Positions 26,420-36,009 of a DNA stretch of 64,000 nt are shown here, piece by piece. The notes beneath the pieces are model-generated. The model saw only the letters and a program-made list of their open reading frames with translations. It searched no databases and had not been told where the DNA came from. The position numbers and the translations under genes were made by a program. Origin of the DNA: Geomesophilobacter sediminis (GTDB lineage Bacteria > Desulfobacterota > Desulfuromonadia > Geobacterales > Geobacteraceae); assembly GCF_016458275.1 (NCBI RefSeq), contig NZ_JAEMHM010000008.1, positions 62,001-126,000 of the forward strand, given 5' to 3'. Numbering within the stretch: position 1 is the first letter of the stretch; every line of letters starts with the position of its first letter.

Positions 26420-27706
26420 ATGTACCTCAGAGTGCTGATCATATCCTGGCTTTTGCTTCTCCCGTTGGCCGCGCTTTCGGCTGAAACGGAATACGGCTAC
26501 CCGATCCCGGGTGCCTACGAGGCCACCATCCTCGGGACCCCGGCCAGCCTCGTCCCCGAACTGCCGACCAAGATGCGCTTCCGGCAGCTCGTGCTCGAGG
26601 TCCTGCCGGACCGGAAGAAGTCGGATGTCTTCTTTTATGACGACGGGCTGCGCTGCAGCTTCGCCTACCAAAAGCAGAAGGCTCCGCTGGTATTCCTGAT
26701 CGCCGGTACCGGGACCAACGACCGGGCGGCCAAACTCATGTTCATGGTGAAGGCGCTCTACGCGGTTGGTTTCCACGTCATCGCCCTGCCGTCCCCCTCC
26801 CATGCCAACTTCATCGTCTCCGCTTCCCGGAGCGGCGTTCCCGGGGACCTCACGGAGGACTCTGCCGATCTGTACCGGGCAATGGAAACCGCCTGGAAAA
26901 AGGTAGCCGGCGACATCGAGGTTTCTTCCTTTTACCTGGGCGGTTACAGCATGGGGGCTACCCAGTCGGCGTTTGTGGCCAAACTGGACGAGCAGCGCCG
27001 GGTCTTCAATTTCAAAAAAGTCCTCATGATCAACCCGGCGGTAAGCCTTTACAATTCCGGTGGCAAGCTCGAGGAATTGCTGAAGCAGATCCCCGGCGGA
27101 CCCAAGAAAGAGGGGATCTTCTTCAACAAGATGCTGACCAAGTTCAGTGAGTACTACAGCTACGGCAACTTCGTCGCCATAAACGACGACTTTCTCTACT
27201 CCATTTACACGGAGAAGCTGTTTTCCCCTGAGGAAACCGCCGGTCTGATCGGGCTCACCTTCCGCATCAACCTGGCCGGCATGATCTTCGCCTCCGACGT
27301 CGTGACCAACAGCGGCTATGTTGTCCCCAAGAACCGGGTGCTGAAAAGCTCCGATTCCCTCTCGGATTATTTCATGGTCGCCACCCACCTGAGCTTTTAC
27401 GACTACATCAACGAGTATTTCTACCCCTATTTCAAGAAACAGCGCCCCGGGCTCACCAAGGACGCGCTCATCGAGGCGCAGAGCCTCAGGAGCATCGAGG
27501 GCTACCTGAAATCTTCGCCCAAGTTCGGGGTGATGACCAACGAGAACGATTTCATCCTGTCCAAGGCCGATCTCGACTACCTGAAGCGGATCTTTGCCGG
27601 CCGGATCAAGATCTACCCGCGCGGTGGCCACATCGGAAATCTCGAGTATAAGGACAACCTCGCCTACATGGTCGCTTTCTTCCAGGAGAAGGAGATGCTG
27701 CGATGA
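26420..27706 (+). CDS. Secreted alpha/beta-hydrolase-fold protein
   Basis: A 428-residue exported protein. The signal peptide ends near AALSA (residue 21). The alpha/beta-hydrolase core has the nucleophile elbow GYSMG (Ser about 177), the strand VFLIAGTGT, and a late GGHIGN that can supply the catalytic His. Start 26420 is chosen for GGAAGGAG. Its last codon overlaps mlaA (ATGA), so the two are coupled. With MlaA it may act on envelope lipids; this is inference. Confidence 0.82.
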   Translation: MYLRVLIISWLLLLPLAALSAETEYGYPIPGAYEATILGTPASLVPELPTKMRFRQLVLEVLPDRKKSDVFFYDDGLRCSFAYQKQKAPLVFLIAGTGTNDRAAKLMFMVKALYAVGFHVIALPSPSHANFIVSASRSGVPGDLTEDSADLYRAMETAWKKVAGDIEVSSFYLGGYSMGATQSAFVAKLDEQRRVFNFKKVLMINPAVSLYNSGGKLEELLKQIPGGPKKEGIFFNKMLTKFSEYYSYGNFVAINDDFLYSIYTEKLFSPEETAGLIGLTFRINLAGMIFASDVVTNSGYVVPKNRVLKSSDSLSDYFMVATHLSFYDYINEYFYPYFKKQRPGLTKDALIEAQSLRSIEGYLKSSPKFGVMTNENDFILSKADLDYLKRIFAGRIKIYPRGGHIGNLEYKDNLAYMVAFFQEKEMLR

Positions 27707-28476
27707 GATGCCGCGGCCCTTGGATGATACTGGCCCTGATGCTGGCCCTCTCCCTCACCGGGTGCGCCTCCCCCAGGGGGAACCGTCTCGCCGAGGTCGC
27801 CCCTCGGCACACGATAGCGGAGTTCCGGGACCAGCGCTTCGCCGACGTCGACGATCCCTGGGAGGGATTCAACCGGAGCATGTACCGGTTCAATTTCTAC
27901 CTCGACAAATTCGTCCTGATCCCGGTGGTGCACGGCTACGAGCTGGTCACCCCGACCTTCGTCCAAAACCGCGTCTCCGGGATCTTCAACAACCTGAGCG
28001 AGATACGAAACCTGACCAACAGCATGGTCCAGCTCAAGGGGGTGGAGTCAGCGACGACCCTTGGGCGCTTCGTGACCAACAGCACCCTGGGGCTTGGTGG
28101 GATGTTCGACCCAGCCACCAGGCTCGGTCTGGCACGTCGCGATGAGGATTTCGGCAAGACCTTGGGGTACTGGGGAGTCGAATCGGGGCCCTACCTGGTG
28201 CTGCCGTTTTTCGGACCCTCTTCGGTGCGCGACACCGGTGGGCTCGCCGTCGACACCGGCGTCACCTACGGGATCTATACCGCCGTCGATCCCTTCGCCA
28301 ACACCGGCAACTCCTTGGCCATCAGTTCGGGGATAACGGCGCTCGAGGCGGTCGACATGCGGCATCAGCAGAGTTTTCGCTACTACGAGAGCGGCTACCC
28401 CTTCGAATACTACATGGTCCGCTTCCTCTACCATCAGAAGCGGGAAATCGAATCAGGCAAGCATCCCGCGGAGTGA
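27703..28476 (+). CDS. mlaA: MlaA/VacJ phospholipid-asymmetry lipoprotein
   Basis: A 257-residue outer-membrane lipoprotein (lipobox LTGC, Cys 21) of the MlaA family, which removes misplaced phospholipids from the outer leaflet. Hallmarks: DPWEGFNRSMYRFNFYLD, NNLSEIRN, GRFVTNSTLGLGGMFDPA, and PYLVLPFFGPSSVRD. It overlaps the hydrolase gene by four bases and is closed by a terminator. The remaining Mla transport genes are not in the window. Confidence 0.93.
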   Translation: MRCRGPWMILALMLALSLTGCASPRGNRLAEVAPRHTIAEFRDQRFADVDDPWEGFNRSMYRFNFYLDKFVLIPVVHGYELVTPTFVQNRVSGIFNNLSEIRNLTNSMVQLKGVESATTLGRFVTNSTLGLGGMFDPATRLGLARRDEDFGKTLGYWGVESGPYLVLPFFGPSSVRDTGGLAVDTGVTYGIYTAVDPFANTGNSLAISSGITALEAVDMRHQQSFRYYESGYPFEYYMVRFLYHQKREIESGKHPAE

Positions 28477-28483
28477 GAAGCTC

Positions 28484-28507
28484 AAAAAAAGCCCTCCAAG
28501 GGCTTTT
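28484..28507 (+). terminator. Terminator of unit A
   Basis: AAAAGCCCTCCAAGGGCTTTT hairpin is preceded by an A run; the T run is only four long. Confidence 0.75.
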
Positions 28508-28575
28508 GCTCCCTTCGGCCCGGGGGGCGGAAAACTTTGCGGCTGATCTGCTCCGCCGGGCCAAAGGAAATTTCC

Positions 28576-31053
28576 ATGCTGACCTTGATCGATCTTTTCC
28601 ATAGCTTTGCGGAGCGCGGGGACCAGACCGTCTTTGTTAACCGCACCGGCGTGCGGCGCTTCACGGTAACCTACCGCGAGTTCCACGACCTCTCCCTCAA
28701 AATGGCAACCCTGCTGGAGCAAAATGGCGTGGGTGAGGGGGATCGGGTGCTGATCTGGGGGCCCAACTCCTCCTGGTGGGCAGTCGCCTACTGGGGCATC
28801 ATCCTGCGCGGCGCGATCGCAGTCCCGGTGGACTTCATGTCGGATTTGGCGCGCGCCGACACGATCCGCGGTCTCACCGAGGCACGGCTCGTGCTGCAGA
28901 GCCGTTTCAAGCCGGACCGGATCACCGAGGGGAACACACTGCTGCTGGAGGACCTGCCGTACCTGCTCGAAAACGTCGCTCCGATCGGCACCATCGCAGG
29001 CTGCCTCCCCGATGCCACCGCTCAGCTCATCTACACTTCGGGCACTACCGGTAATCCCAAGGGGGTCATCCTCACCCACCGGAACCTGATCGCCAACGTG
29101 ACCCAGATTCACCGCCAGGTGCCCATCATCACCCCCGCGTTCCGCTTTCTCTCGCTGCTCCCGCTCTCCCACATGTTCGAGCAGATGGGGGGATTCTTCC
29201 TTCCGCTCTACCGGGGCGCGTCGGTCGTGTACCTGGGGGCCCTCAAACCCTCCGCCATCATGGATGCCCTCAAAGAGGAGGACATCTACGTCATCATGTC
29301 CGTTCCCCGTCTCATGCAACTGCTCCGATCGACCATCGAGCGGGAGCTTGAGGAGAAGCACCTCTCCGGAACGTTCCGGCTGCTGACCCGGCTCGGAATC
29401 CGGCTCCCCAAGGGGGGGCGCCGGGTCATGTTTTACCCGGTGCAGCGGAAGTTCGGCGCCAATTTCGTCGTCTTCGTCTCCGGCGGCGCCGCGCTGGCTC
29501 CGGAGCTCTTCAACTTCTGGGACGCCTTCGGGTTCACGGTGCTGGAAGGGTACGGGCTCACCGAGACCTCGCCCGTTCTCTGCGTCAACACCCTGGAGCA
29601 CCAGCAGGCGGGATCGGTCGGCCCCCCGCTCCCGGGGGTGCAGCTGAAGATCGAGGACAAACAGATCCTGGCCCGCGGCGACAACGTCTTTCCCGGCTAC
29701 TACCGCAACGAGCAGGCAACCCTCGAGGCGTTCACTCCGGATGGGTGGTTTAAGACCGGCGATATCGGGGAGATCGGCCCGGACGGCACCCTGTCCATCA
29801 AGGGGAGAGAGAAGGAGTTGATCGTCACCGGCTCCGGGGTGAACGTGTATCCCGACGAACTCGAAGCGGTGCTGAACAAGATCCAGGGCGTGAAGGAATC
29901 GTGCGTCATCGGGTTGGAGCGTGGAGGGGGGGAGGAGGTGCACGCCGTGCTGCTTCTGGACGGCCGCGGGATCGCCCCGGAGGATATCGTCGGCCAGGCG
30001 AACAACTCTCTCGATGCGATGCACCAGATAACCGGCTACACCCTCTGGCACGAGCCGGAATTCCCGAAAACCACGACCCTCAAGATCAAGAAGTTCGCCG
30101 TCAAGGAGGCGGTCCAGAAGGGGCCGGAGGGGGGAGACGCAACCGTCAGCAGCGACAGCTTGATTGCCCTGCTCGCCAAGGTGACCGGCACCGCTACCGG
30201 AAAGATCCGCGAGGATTCCCTTCTGGTGGCCGATCTGGGGTTGACCTCCATCGACGGTGTGGAGCTGGTGAACTTCCTCGAACAGGAATACCGTCTCGAC
30301 ATCGAAGACTCCCAGGTCGGGGCACAGACCCGAGTCTCGGACCTGCGCCAGATCATCGCCAAGCGGGAAAGAGTGAACCGGCACGATCACTTCCGTTTTT
30401 GGACCAACCGCTCCTTTTTTCGGGGCGTGCGCCGGTTGGTGGACACGGTTTTCCACGCCCCGCTGTTTCGAGCCTTGGTAACTTTGGAGGTGCGGGGTGC
30501 CGCGCAGTTGGAGAGCCTCAAGGGACCGATCTTTTTCGTCGCCAACCACCTGAGTTACCTCGACCAGCCGGCCATCATGTTCGCGCTTCCGCCGAAGCTG
30601 CGCTACCAAAGCGCCACCGCCGCCTGGGAGGAGTTTTTCTTCGGGGATTATCACGGGCTCAACCGGATCCTGAGACGCTTGAGCTACCAGTACGGCACCC
30701 TGCTGATGAACCTTTTTCCCCTTCCCCAGAGCCAGGGGTTCTCCGGCTCGCTCCGGTTCATGGGAAGGCTTGCCGACGCCGGGGTCAATATCCTCATTTT
30801 CCCGGAAGGGGAGCATTCGAGGAGCGGGAAGCTGCTTCCCTTCCAGATGGGACTGGGGATCATGGTCAAGGCGCTGGGGATCCCGGTCGTGCCCGTTAAA
30901 ATCAGCGGCACCGACCAGGTCCTGCCGCCCGGGGCGCACTTTCCCACCAAGGGGAAGGTCAGGGTGACCTTCGGCAAGCCGCTATCCTTTCGCCAGGAGA
31001 CGCCGGAGCAGATTGTGGAACTGGTACGCCGGGCGGTGGAAACCCTCGGGTGA
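28576..31053 (+). CDS. Acyl-ACP synthetase / acyl carrier / 1-acyl-glycerophosphate acyltransferase fusion
   Basis: An 825-residue three-part protein. An adenylate-forming domain (about 1-525) has YTSGTTGNPKG near 152 and GYGLTETSP near 323. An acyl-carrier domain has the phosphopantetheine serine in GLTSIDGVEL near 557. A PlsC acyltransferase has NHLSYLDQ (HX4D) near 656 and FPEGEHSRSG near 742. It could activate a free fatty acid, hold it on its own carrier and transfer it to a lysophospholipid, like Aas but with a built-in ACP. AAGGAA lies nine bases before the start. Terminator upstream, so it is not part of unit A. Confidence 0.9.
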   Translation: MLTLIDLFHSFAERGDQTVFVNRTGVRRFTVTYREFHDLSLKMATLLEQNGVGEGDRVLIWGPNSSWWAVAYWGIILRGAIAVPVDFMSDLARADTIRGLTEARLVLQSRFKPDRITEGNTLLLEDLPYLLENVAPIGTIAGCLPDATAQLIYTSGTTGNPKGVILTHRNLIANVTQIHRQVPIITPAFRFLSLLPLSHMFEQMGGFFLPLYRGASVVYLGALKPSAIMDALKEEDIYVIMSVPRLMQLLRSTIERELEEKHLSGTFRLLTRLGIRLPKGGRRVMFYPVQRKFGANFVVFVSGGAALAPELFNFWDAFGFTVLEGYGLTETSPVLCVNTLEHQQAGSVGPPLPGVQLKIEDKQILARGDNVFPGYYRNEQATLEAFTPDGWFKTGDIGEIGPDGTLSIKGREKELIVTGSGVNVYPDELEAVLNKIQGVKESCVIGLERGGGEEVHAVLLLDGRGIAPEDIVGQANNSLDAMHQITGYTLWHEPEFPKTTTLKIKKFAVKEAVQKGPEGGDATVSSDSLIALLAKVTGTATGKIREDSLLVADLGLTSIDGVELVNFLEQEYRLDIEDSQVGAQTRVSDLRQIIAKRERVNRHDHFRFWTNRSFFRGVRRLVDTVFHAPLFRALVTLEVRGAAQLESLKGPIFFVANHLSYLDQPAIMFALPPKLRYQSATAAWEEFFFGDYHGLNRILRRLSYQYGTLLMNLFPLPQSQGFSGSLRFMGRLADAGVNILIFPEGEHSRSGKLLPFQMGLGIMVKALGIPVVPVKISGTDQVLPPGAHFPTKGKVRVTFGKPLSFRQETPEQIVELVRRAVETLG

Positions 31054-31172
31054 GCTCCAGGAGCGGGCCGCACCCCTGAGGCCGGTTGGTCCCTGGTGAG
31101 CGCCGGAACGCCGCTTGGTCTGCGTTTCGTGTGCCGGGGAGTTTTCTCATTCCATTCCTGGAGGCCGCACGC

Positions 31173-32418
31173 ATGAATGCCGGGCCGATATCGATCCCCT
31201 ACCGCCGCTACGCACTGGGCCTTCTGCTGGCGGTGAACCTGCTGAACTACATCGACCGCCAGGTGCTCTTCGCCGTCTTTCCGCTGATCAAGGTCGATCT
31301 GCAGCTTTCCGATACGGCACTGGGGGTGCTCGGCAGCGCCTTCATGATGAGCTACCTCCTCCTCGCCCCGCTCTTCGGCTGGCTGGGTGACCGCTGGAGC
31401 CGGGTCAAGCTCGCCTCCGGAGGGCTCGTGGTCTGGAGCCTGGCCACCTCCCTGGCCGGGTTTGCCCCCGGCTACCGGACCCTTCTGGCGGCACGGGCCA
31501 CCGTCGGGGTAGGCGAGGCGAGTTTCGGCACGGTGTCGCCCGGCCTCATCTCCGATTTCTTTCCCAAGGAGCGCCGCGGTCAGATCCTTTCCTGGTTCTA
31601 TGTCGCCATTCCGGTCGGGAGCGCGCTGGGATACCTGTTGGGGGGAGTGCTGGGCCAGAGATTCGGCTGGCACGCCGCCTTTCTCATGGTGGGGTTGCCG
31701 GGGCTGATCCTGGCCGTTCCCATCGCACTTTTGCGCACACCGCCCCGCGGCGGCGACGAAACCGCGCCCCGCGACTCACGTAAAAAGGTGCCCGGCGGCT
31801 ACGCGCCCCTCTTCAAAAACCGCTCCTTTGTCTGCAACACCCTCGCCATGTCCGCCATGACCTTTGCCATCGGCGGGCTCGCCCAGTGGATTCCCTCTTT
31901 TTTGAACCGCGTTCATGGTCTCGGCGTGGCCAGCGGGAATACCCTCTTCGGCGCCACCACGGTGCTGGCGGGGATCCTGGGGACCCTGATCGGCGGCTGG
32001 CTCGGCGACCGCTGGCAAAAAAAAAAGCGGCACGGGGTACCTGACGATCTCGGGGTGGGGGTTGCTGGCAGGAACTCCCTTTGCGGTCTGGGCCATTCTG
32101 GCTCCCGGCTTGACCTCCTGCCTGGCGGCCATTTTCGTCGCCGAGTTCTTCCTCTTTCTCAACACCGGGCCGCTCAATACCGTCATCCTCAACGTCACTC
32201 CTCCCGCGGTGCGCGCCATGGCTTTTGCCGTCAACATCTTCTTTATCCACGCCCTGGGGGACGCCTTTTCCCCCTCCATCCTGGGATGGCTCTCGGACCA
32301 GTGGGGTTTGCGCAACGCGCTGCTGATCACCCCCTTGGCCATGGCTCTGGCGGGGGGGCTCTGCTTTGTCTGCGGCAGGTTCGTCCTGCGGGATATGGCT
32401 CAGGTAGAGAAAGGGTGA
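31173..32418 (+). pseudogene. MFS transporter, frameshifted at a run of ten A
   Basis: The first 284 residues are a normal MFS half (LNYIDRQVLFAVFPLIK, then GDRWSRVKLASGG). After DRWQKK the frame runs into unrelated sequence because of the A run at 32017-32026. The family sequence resumes one base later (SGTGYLTISGWGLLAGTPFA) and runs to 32418. One A fewer would restore a 12-helix protein of about 414 residues. It may be an assembly error, a true mutation, or a slippage site in use. Resembles sugar-phosphate/spinster-type MFS proteins; the substrate is unknown. Confidence 0.75.
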
Positions 32419-32455
32419 AGGGGGGACCCGGGACTGCCGCGGGAAGAAGGACGTG

Positions 32456-32518
32456 AAAAAGCCTCACGTACGGAAATACCCCGGTTTGCTCCGGTGGCCT
32501 TCCGTAGTGAGGCTTTTG
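32456..32518. terminator. Long bidirectional terminator between convergent genes
   Basis: AAAAGCCTCACGTACGGAA pairs with TTCCGTAGTGAGGCTTTT around a GC-rich loop; A and T runs on either side serve both directions. Confidence 0.85.
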
Positions 32519-32565
32519 ATGTTTGGTCTCCCCGAGAAGCTTACTCCATGGATCATGCGCCGGTT

Positions 32566-33534
32566 TTAGAACTGGTAGCCGATGCCCCCCAGGAAGATGT
32601 CGGAGTCCCGGTTATAGGTCGAGATGACCCGGTGGAAGGTTGCCCGCAGCGTGTAGTGCCGGCTTACCTGCAGGCTCCCGGATATCGATGCCAGCTCGGA
32701 CACGAACGCGTTCCGTCCCGTTCCGCTGTCGCCGCGGCGCTGGTCTACGGCGAAATACCCCCCCAGACCCGCTCCCAGGGAGATGCGGTCATCCAGGAAA
32801 CGTTTCGCCAGCCAGAGTTGGGTGGTCAGGCCGTAGCGGTCGATCAGGTCGTTTCTCCCCTCGTAGAGGGCTCCGGCGCTTACTTCCAGGTAGCGCCAGA
32901 TGCCGCGCCGGTATTCAAGCTCGAAGGCTGCCGATTTTCCCCTGCCCGGTATATTGACCACCGTTTCGCCCCCCACGAGGGTAATTTCGTTCTCGGTGGT
33001 ATTTTCCGACTGGTGGGCGCCCCTTACATCCGGGCCCGGTACCGGCGGGGCATCAAGCTGGTACCCGATACCGGCCAGGACCGACAGGGTATTGAAGCTT
33101 TTGTCACCTCGGACGTAGTAACCCTGCAGCTGGTAAAACAGGCGGCTTTCCGTATACCAGGTGGCCGCCAGGCTCGTCATGCCTCCCCAGCCGTGATAGT
33201 CGCGGGAGGGGCCGGTGGCCGGGTTGATCGTATCGAAATAGAAAATGCCCCCCAATCCGAGGCCCAGGGAGAGGCGGCGTTCCATGAGGTTGGTCCGGGC
33301 CCAGAGGTTCGCCGCATAGCCGTCGCGGTGGTGTTCGATGAAGTGGCCCTGGTTCACGTAGGAGAGGCTGTACGCCAGGTGATCGCCGAGCCCTTCCATG
33401 TACTGCACCTGCCAGGCGTAGGTTTTTTCCAGAGGCTTGTCGGTCCAGCCATAACCTCCCAACAAGCCGATTTCACCGGCATGGGCAGGCAAAGCCAGAA
33501 GGATTACTACCAGGGTCCCAAGAACTCTCCGCAT
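32566..33534 (-). CDS. Outer-membrane beta-barrel protein
   Basis: A 322-residue protein with a signal peptide (1-19) and alternating polar/apolar strands, ending in YQF as outer-membrane barrels do. Seen repeats such as SLGLGLGGIFYFDT and SLGAGLGGYFAVD. No family name recognised. Last gene of promoter unit B. A decayed relative of its RTNLMERRLSLGLGLGG segment lies near 51.3 kb beside promoter H. Confidence 0.8.
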   Translation of the reverse strand: MRRVLGTLVVILLALPAHAGEIGLLGGYGWTDKPLEKTYAWQVQYMEGLGDHLAYSLSYVNQGHFIEHHRDGYAANLWARTNLMERRLSLGLGLGGIFYFDTINPATGPSRDYHGWGGMTSLAATWYTESRLFYQLQGYYVRGDKSFNTLSVLAGIGYQLDAPPVPGPDVRGAHQSENTTENEITLVGGETVVNIPGRGKSAAFELEYRRGIWRYLEVSAGALYEGRNDLIDRYGLTTQLWLAKRFLDDRISLGAGLGGYFAVDQRRGDSGTGRNAFVSELASISGSLQVSRHYTLRATFHRVISTYNRDSDIFLGGIGYQF

Positions 33535-33649
33535 GGCTTTTTCTCCTCAAGGGGTAAACGGGCAAGGTCACCGGAAGACCCCGGTGTCGGTGGGTGACGC
33601 GCTTCCGAGGGAAACCGGATTCGGCTCTGTGGACCCCGGTCTGGCTGGC

Positions 33650-33931
33650 CTATTTGACCTTTATTATGGCATCGCGCAGGCCGGACCTGATTTCGTCCCA
33701 CACCTCGTCGGTTCCCTTTTTTAGCCCTTCCATTTCCCCGCCGCTTGCCGAAGGCATCCCCTCAAGCTTATGCGCCGCTTCGGCCCGTTTTTGCTGCAGC
33801 GCCGCGAGCGCCGTCGCATCCTCCGGGCTCTGGAGGGAGTTTTTCTCCCGGTCCTTGAGCCGGAAGATCTGGTTATCCCATTCGACCATCTGCGCCGAGA
33901 GTTTTTCAATCAATTGCGCTTGTTTTGCCAT
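33650..33931 (-). CDS. Small coiled-coil protein
   Basis: A 93-residue soluble protein, helical throughout, with heptads in the first 55 residues (LIEKLSAQMVEWDNQIFRLKD). No signal peptide. Third gene of promoter unit B, between the YXWGXW protein and the barrel. It may be an adaptor or a stress-related helix-bundle protein; function unknown. Confidence 0.75.
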   Translation of the reverse strand: MAKQAQLIEKLSAQMVEWDNQIFRLKDREKNSLQSPEDATALAALQQKRAEAAHKLEGMPSASGGEMEGLKKGTDEVWDEIRSGLRDAIIKVK

Positions 33932-33975
33932 GAGATGACTCCTTTGCCGGGTCGGCTTCCGGAAGGGGGCTCCGC

Positions 33976-34932
33976 TTATCTGCCGCGCCCCTCTTCCCTG
34001 TTCTGCCCTGGTCCGTGTTCCTGCCCACCACCGCGCTCCTGCCCACCACCGCGCTGCTCACGGCCCTGCGGCTGTTGCGGCTGTTGCTGGCGCGGCTCAC
34101 GGCCCTGCTGATGCTGTGCCGGCTGCTGTTTCTGCTCATGGGCTGCCGGCGCTCGCTGTTGCGGGGCCGCCTTCTCGGGCGCCTGCTTCAACCCCTCACG
34201 GTGCTGGGGCTGCGCCTGCCGGTTGGGCGCTGCCCCCGGCCGGTTGGGCGATCCAGGTCGGACCTGCTGCTGGGGGGGGCCCCCCTGCGGGTTTTCCTTC
34301 CTGCCCCGTTGTGCCGGGGACGCTTTTTGCTCGGTCTGTTGGAAATGCTGGCGTATCACCTTGTCGCGCGGCTGGTAGTGGTACTGCTGGCTGCGCAAGG
34401 TGTGCTGCTGCTCCGCTTTGGGATAGCGGTCACCCGCATACTGCCGCTGGTAGACGGGCAGCGGCGCGCGCTTGGGCACCGAGCCGCGGTTCCAGCGGTC
34501 CCACCCGCCCCGGCGCTGTTCCCAGGACCGGCCCCAGTGCTCGCCCCAGCGCGGTGCTGCATTGGATTGCCAGCCGCGAAAGTACATGGGGGGGCGGTGG
34601 TAATAGCGCACCGGAACGCGCAGGATGAAAAGCGGTACCGCCATCGGATCGACGTACCCCCAAGGCCCGTTGTACCAGGAACTCGCGTACCAGTTGTCGT
34701 TCTGATAGACCCAGTACATGCCGTCATAGAAGAAGTAGTTCCCTTCCACTGCGGGGGCGTAGTAAACGGGATAGCCCGGCACCGGGGCCAGCTCCGGGTA
34801 CAGCGGCAAGTTGATCCCGATGCTCACGTTGGGTAACCCGATGCCGATGCCGATGTTGACACCGGCGTATGCGGCATTCGTGATGCACATCAAAAGCCAT
34901 ACTGCGATGAGTCCGTAACGTATCTTCCGCAT
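33976..34932 (-). CDS. YXWGXW-repeat type secreted protein with Gln/Arg-rich tail
   Basis: A 318-residue exported protein with signal peptide (1-23) and an aromatic region (GIGIGLPNVSIGINLP, FFYDGMYWVYQNDNWY, SSWYNGPWGYVDP) typical of the YXWGXW family. Then comes a long disordered tail rich in Gln, Arg, Pro, Gly and His from about residue 150. Such proteins are found in the envelope of many stress-exposed proteobacteria; function unknown. Second gene of unit B. Confidence 0.82.
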   Translation of the reverse strand: MRKIRYGLIAVWLLMCITNAAYAGVNIGIGIGLPNVSIGINLPLYPELAPVPGYPVYYAPAVEGNYFFYDGMYWVYQNDNWYASSWYNGPWGYVDPMAVPLFILRVPVRYYHRPPMYFRGWQSNAAPRWGEHWGRSWEQRRGGWDRWNRGSVPKRAPLPVYQRQYAGDRYPKAEQQHTLRSQQYHYQPRDKVIRQHFQQTEQKASPAQRGRKENPQGGPPQQQVRPGSPNRPGAAPNRQAQPQHREGLKQAPEKAAPQQRAPAAHEQKQQPAQHQQGREPRQQQPQQPQGREQRGGGQERGGGQEHGPGQNREEGRGR

Positions 34933-34976
34933 GTTGTCCTCGCTTTTACCGGGCTGGGGCTGTCGACGGGTGCTTC

Positions 34977-35300
34977 CTAGCGGCCGTGCCCCCCGTGGTC
35001 GTGATCGCCATGGTTGCCATGCTTGTCCTCCCGGTCATGACCGTTCTTGCGGCCCTTGCCGTGATGCCTTTTCTCCTGGTAATGCTTGCGGTGCTGGGGC
35101 CTTTCTTCTTCGAGATACACCCGGCGTTCGTTTTCGACATAGTAGGGCCGGCCGGCATCGACCTGGACGTATACTCCCGGTGGCGCCGGCAGGTAGCCGT
35201 TGATGGTGATGCCGACATTGGCTGCCTCGACTGATTTCATGCTGAAGGTGATTGCAGCTACTGCCATTATCAGCGTGGGAAGAAGTGGTTTTACGCGCAT
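34977..35300 (-). CDS. Secreted protein with His/Asp/Lys-rich tail
   Basis: A 107-residue exported protein with signal peptide (1-26) and a core with GYLPAPPGVYVQVDAGRPYYVENER, a short conserved pattern of small YXWGXW-linked proteins. The C-terminal 35 residues are His, Asp, Lys and Gly rich, a possible metal-binding tail. AAAGGAG precedes the ATG. First gene of promoter unit B, with the sigma-54 promoter 75 bases upstream. Confidence 0.8.
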   Translation of the reverse strand: MRVKPLLPTLIMAVAAITFSMKSVEAANVGITINGYLPAPPGVYVQVDAGRPYYVENERRVYLEEERPQHRKHYQEKRHHGKGRKNGHDREDKHGNHGDHDHGGHGR

Positions 35301-35374
35301 CGGGGCTCCTTTGATCCAGCCCGGTACGCTGGGTGCGTCTGGTTGTGAATCCGGCAACTATCACCAACTTCAAC

Positions 35375-35390
35375 TACAACGAACGTGCCA
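35375..35390 (-). promoter_or_regulatory. Sigma-54 promoter B
   Basis: Minus-strand TGGCACGTTCGTTGTA: the -24 box is perfect; the -12 box has GT for GC, so this is the weakest of the ten. Drives the four-gene unit ending at the outer-membrane barrel. Confidence 0.65.
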
Positions 35391-35486
35391 AGCCGATGGT
35401 GCTGGGCCGATGAGGCTAAGATGCTGATTCCAGGCGGCACGACATTACCTGATCCAGGGTGAAGAACCTTGCTCCGCCAGGAATGG

Positions 35487-35520
35487 CCGTTGCATGTAGC
35501 GAAGCCGTCACATATGGCGG
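35487..35520 (-). promoter_or_regulatory. 34-bp enhancer element, copy B
   Basis: Read toward promoter B it begins CCGCCATATGTGACGG and ends CATGCAACGG; 96 bp from the -24 box. Confidence 0.8.
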
Positions 35521-36009
35521 GGAGACGCAACGGGTAGGTGCGGGGAAGGGGCAGGGGGGCACGGTTCCGCAGGCTGGGGAGGGAACCGATGCCTCACCCC
35601 GTTGGGGTGAAACAAAGAGCGGTGTTCCTTTGCGGCCTGGGTCGCAACGCTCTTTTTTGAGCCTTCGGCAGTTTGTTATTCTGAAACGATACGAGCAAAG
35701 ATGTTTTTCAGAATTCGTAGGGAATGTTGGTGATGTTGTTGCAGTAGTCAGAGAACTGGCTGCGCCATTAGACGGCCAAAAGTGGAAATACCGAACTCAT
35801 TTTGCCGTTATTCAATGAATAACAGGGTATTGGATTTGAATTGATAAACTCCATTCAGAAATGGAATTACTGTCAATGCCACAGTATTTGGCGGTAACCT
35901 CAGCATATGGAGGTGTACTTTGCCGGTAATGAGGTATAGCCTGAGCGGTAGCTAATTACTGCAAGAAGAGTTTCAAGACCGGTAATTGTCCTGATGGAGA
36001 GGCCTGAAA
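35521..36009. other. AT-richer intergenic region upstream of the kinase operon
   Basis: From about 35640 the base composition drops below that of the neighbours. I see no gene. A degenerate enhancer-like stretch (CCACAGTATTTGGCGG at 35879) occurs, but no sigma-54 box stands at the right distance. The kinase promoter is not identified. Confidence 0.5.

Noticed and set aside
35941-35964. Sigma-54 box before the kinase operon
   Set aside because: The GG and GC pairs are 12 bases apart instead of 10.
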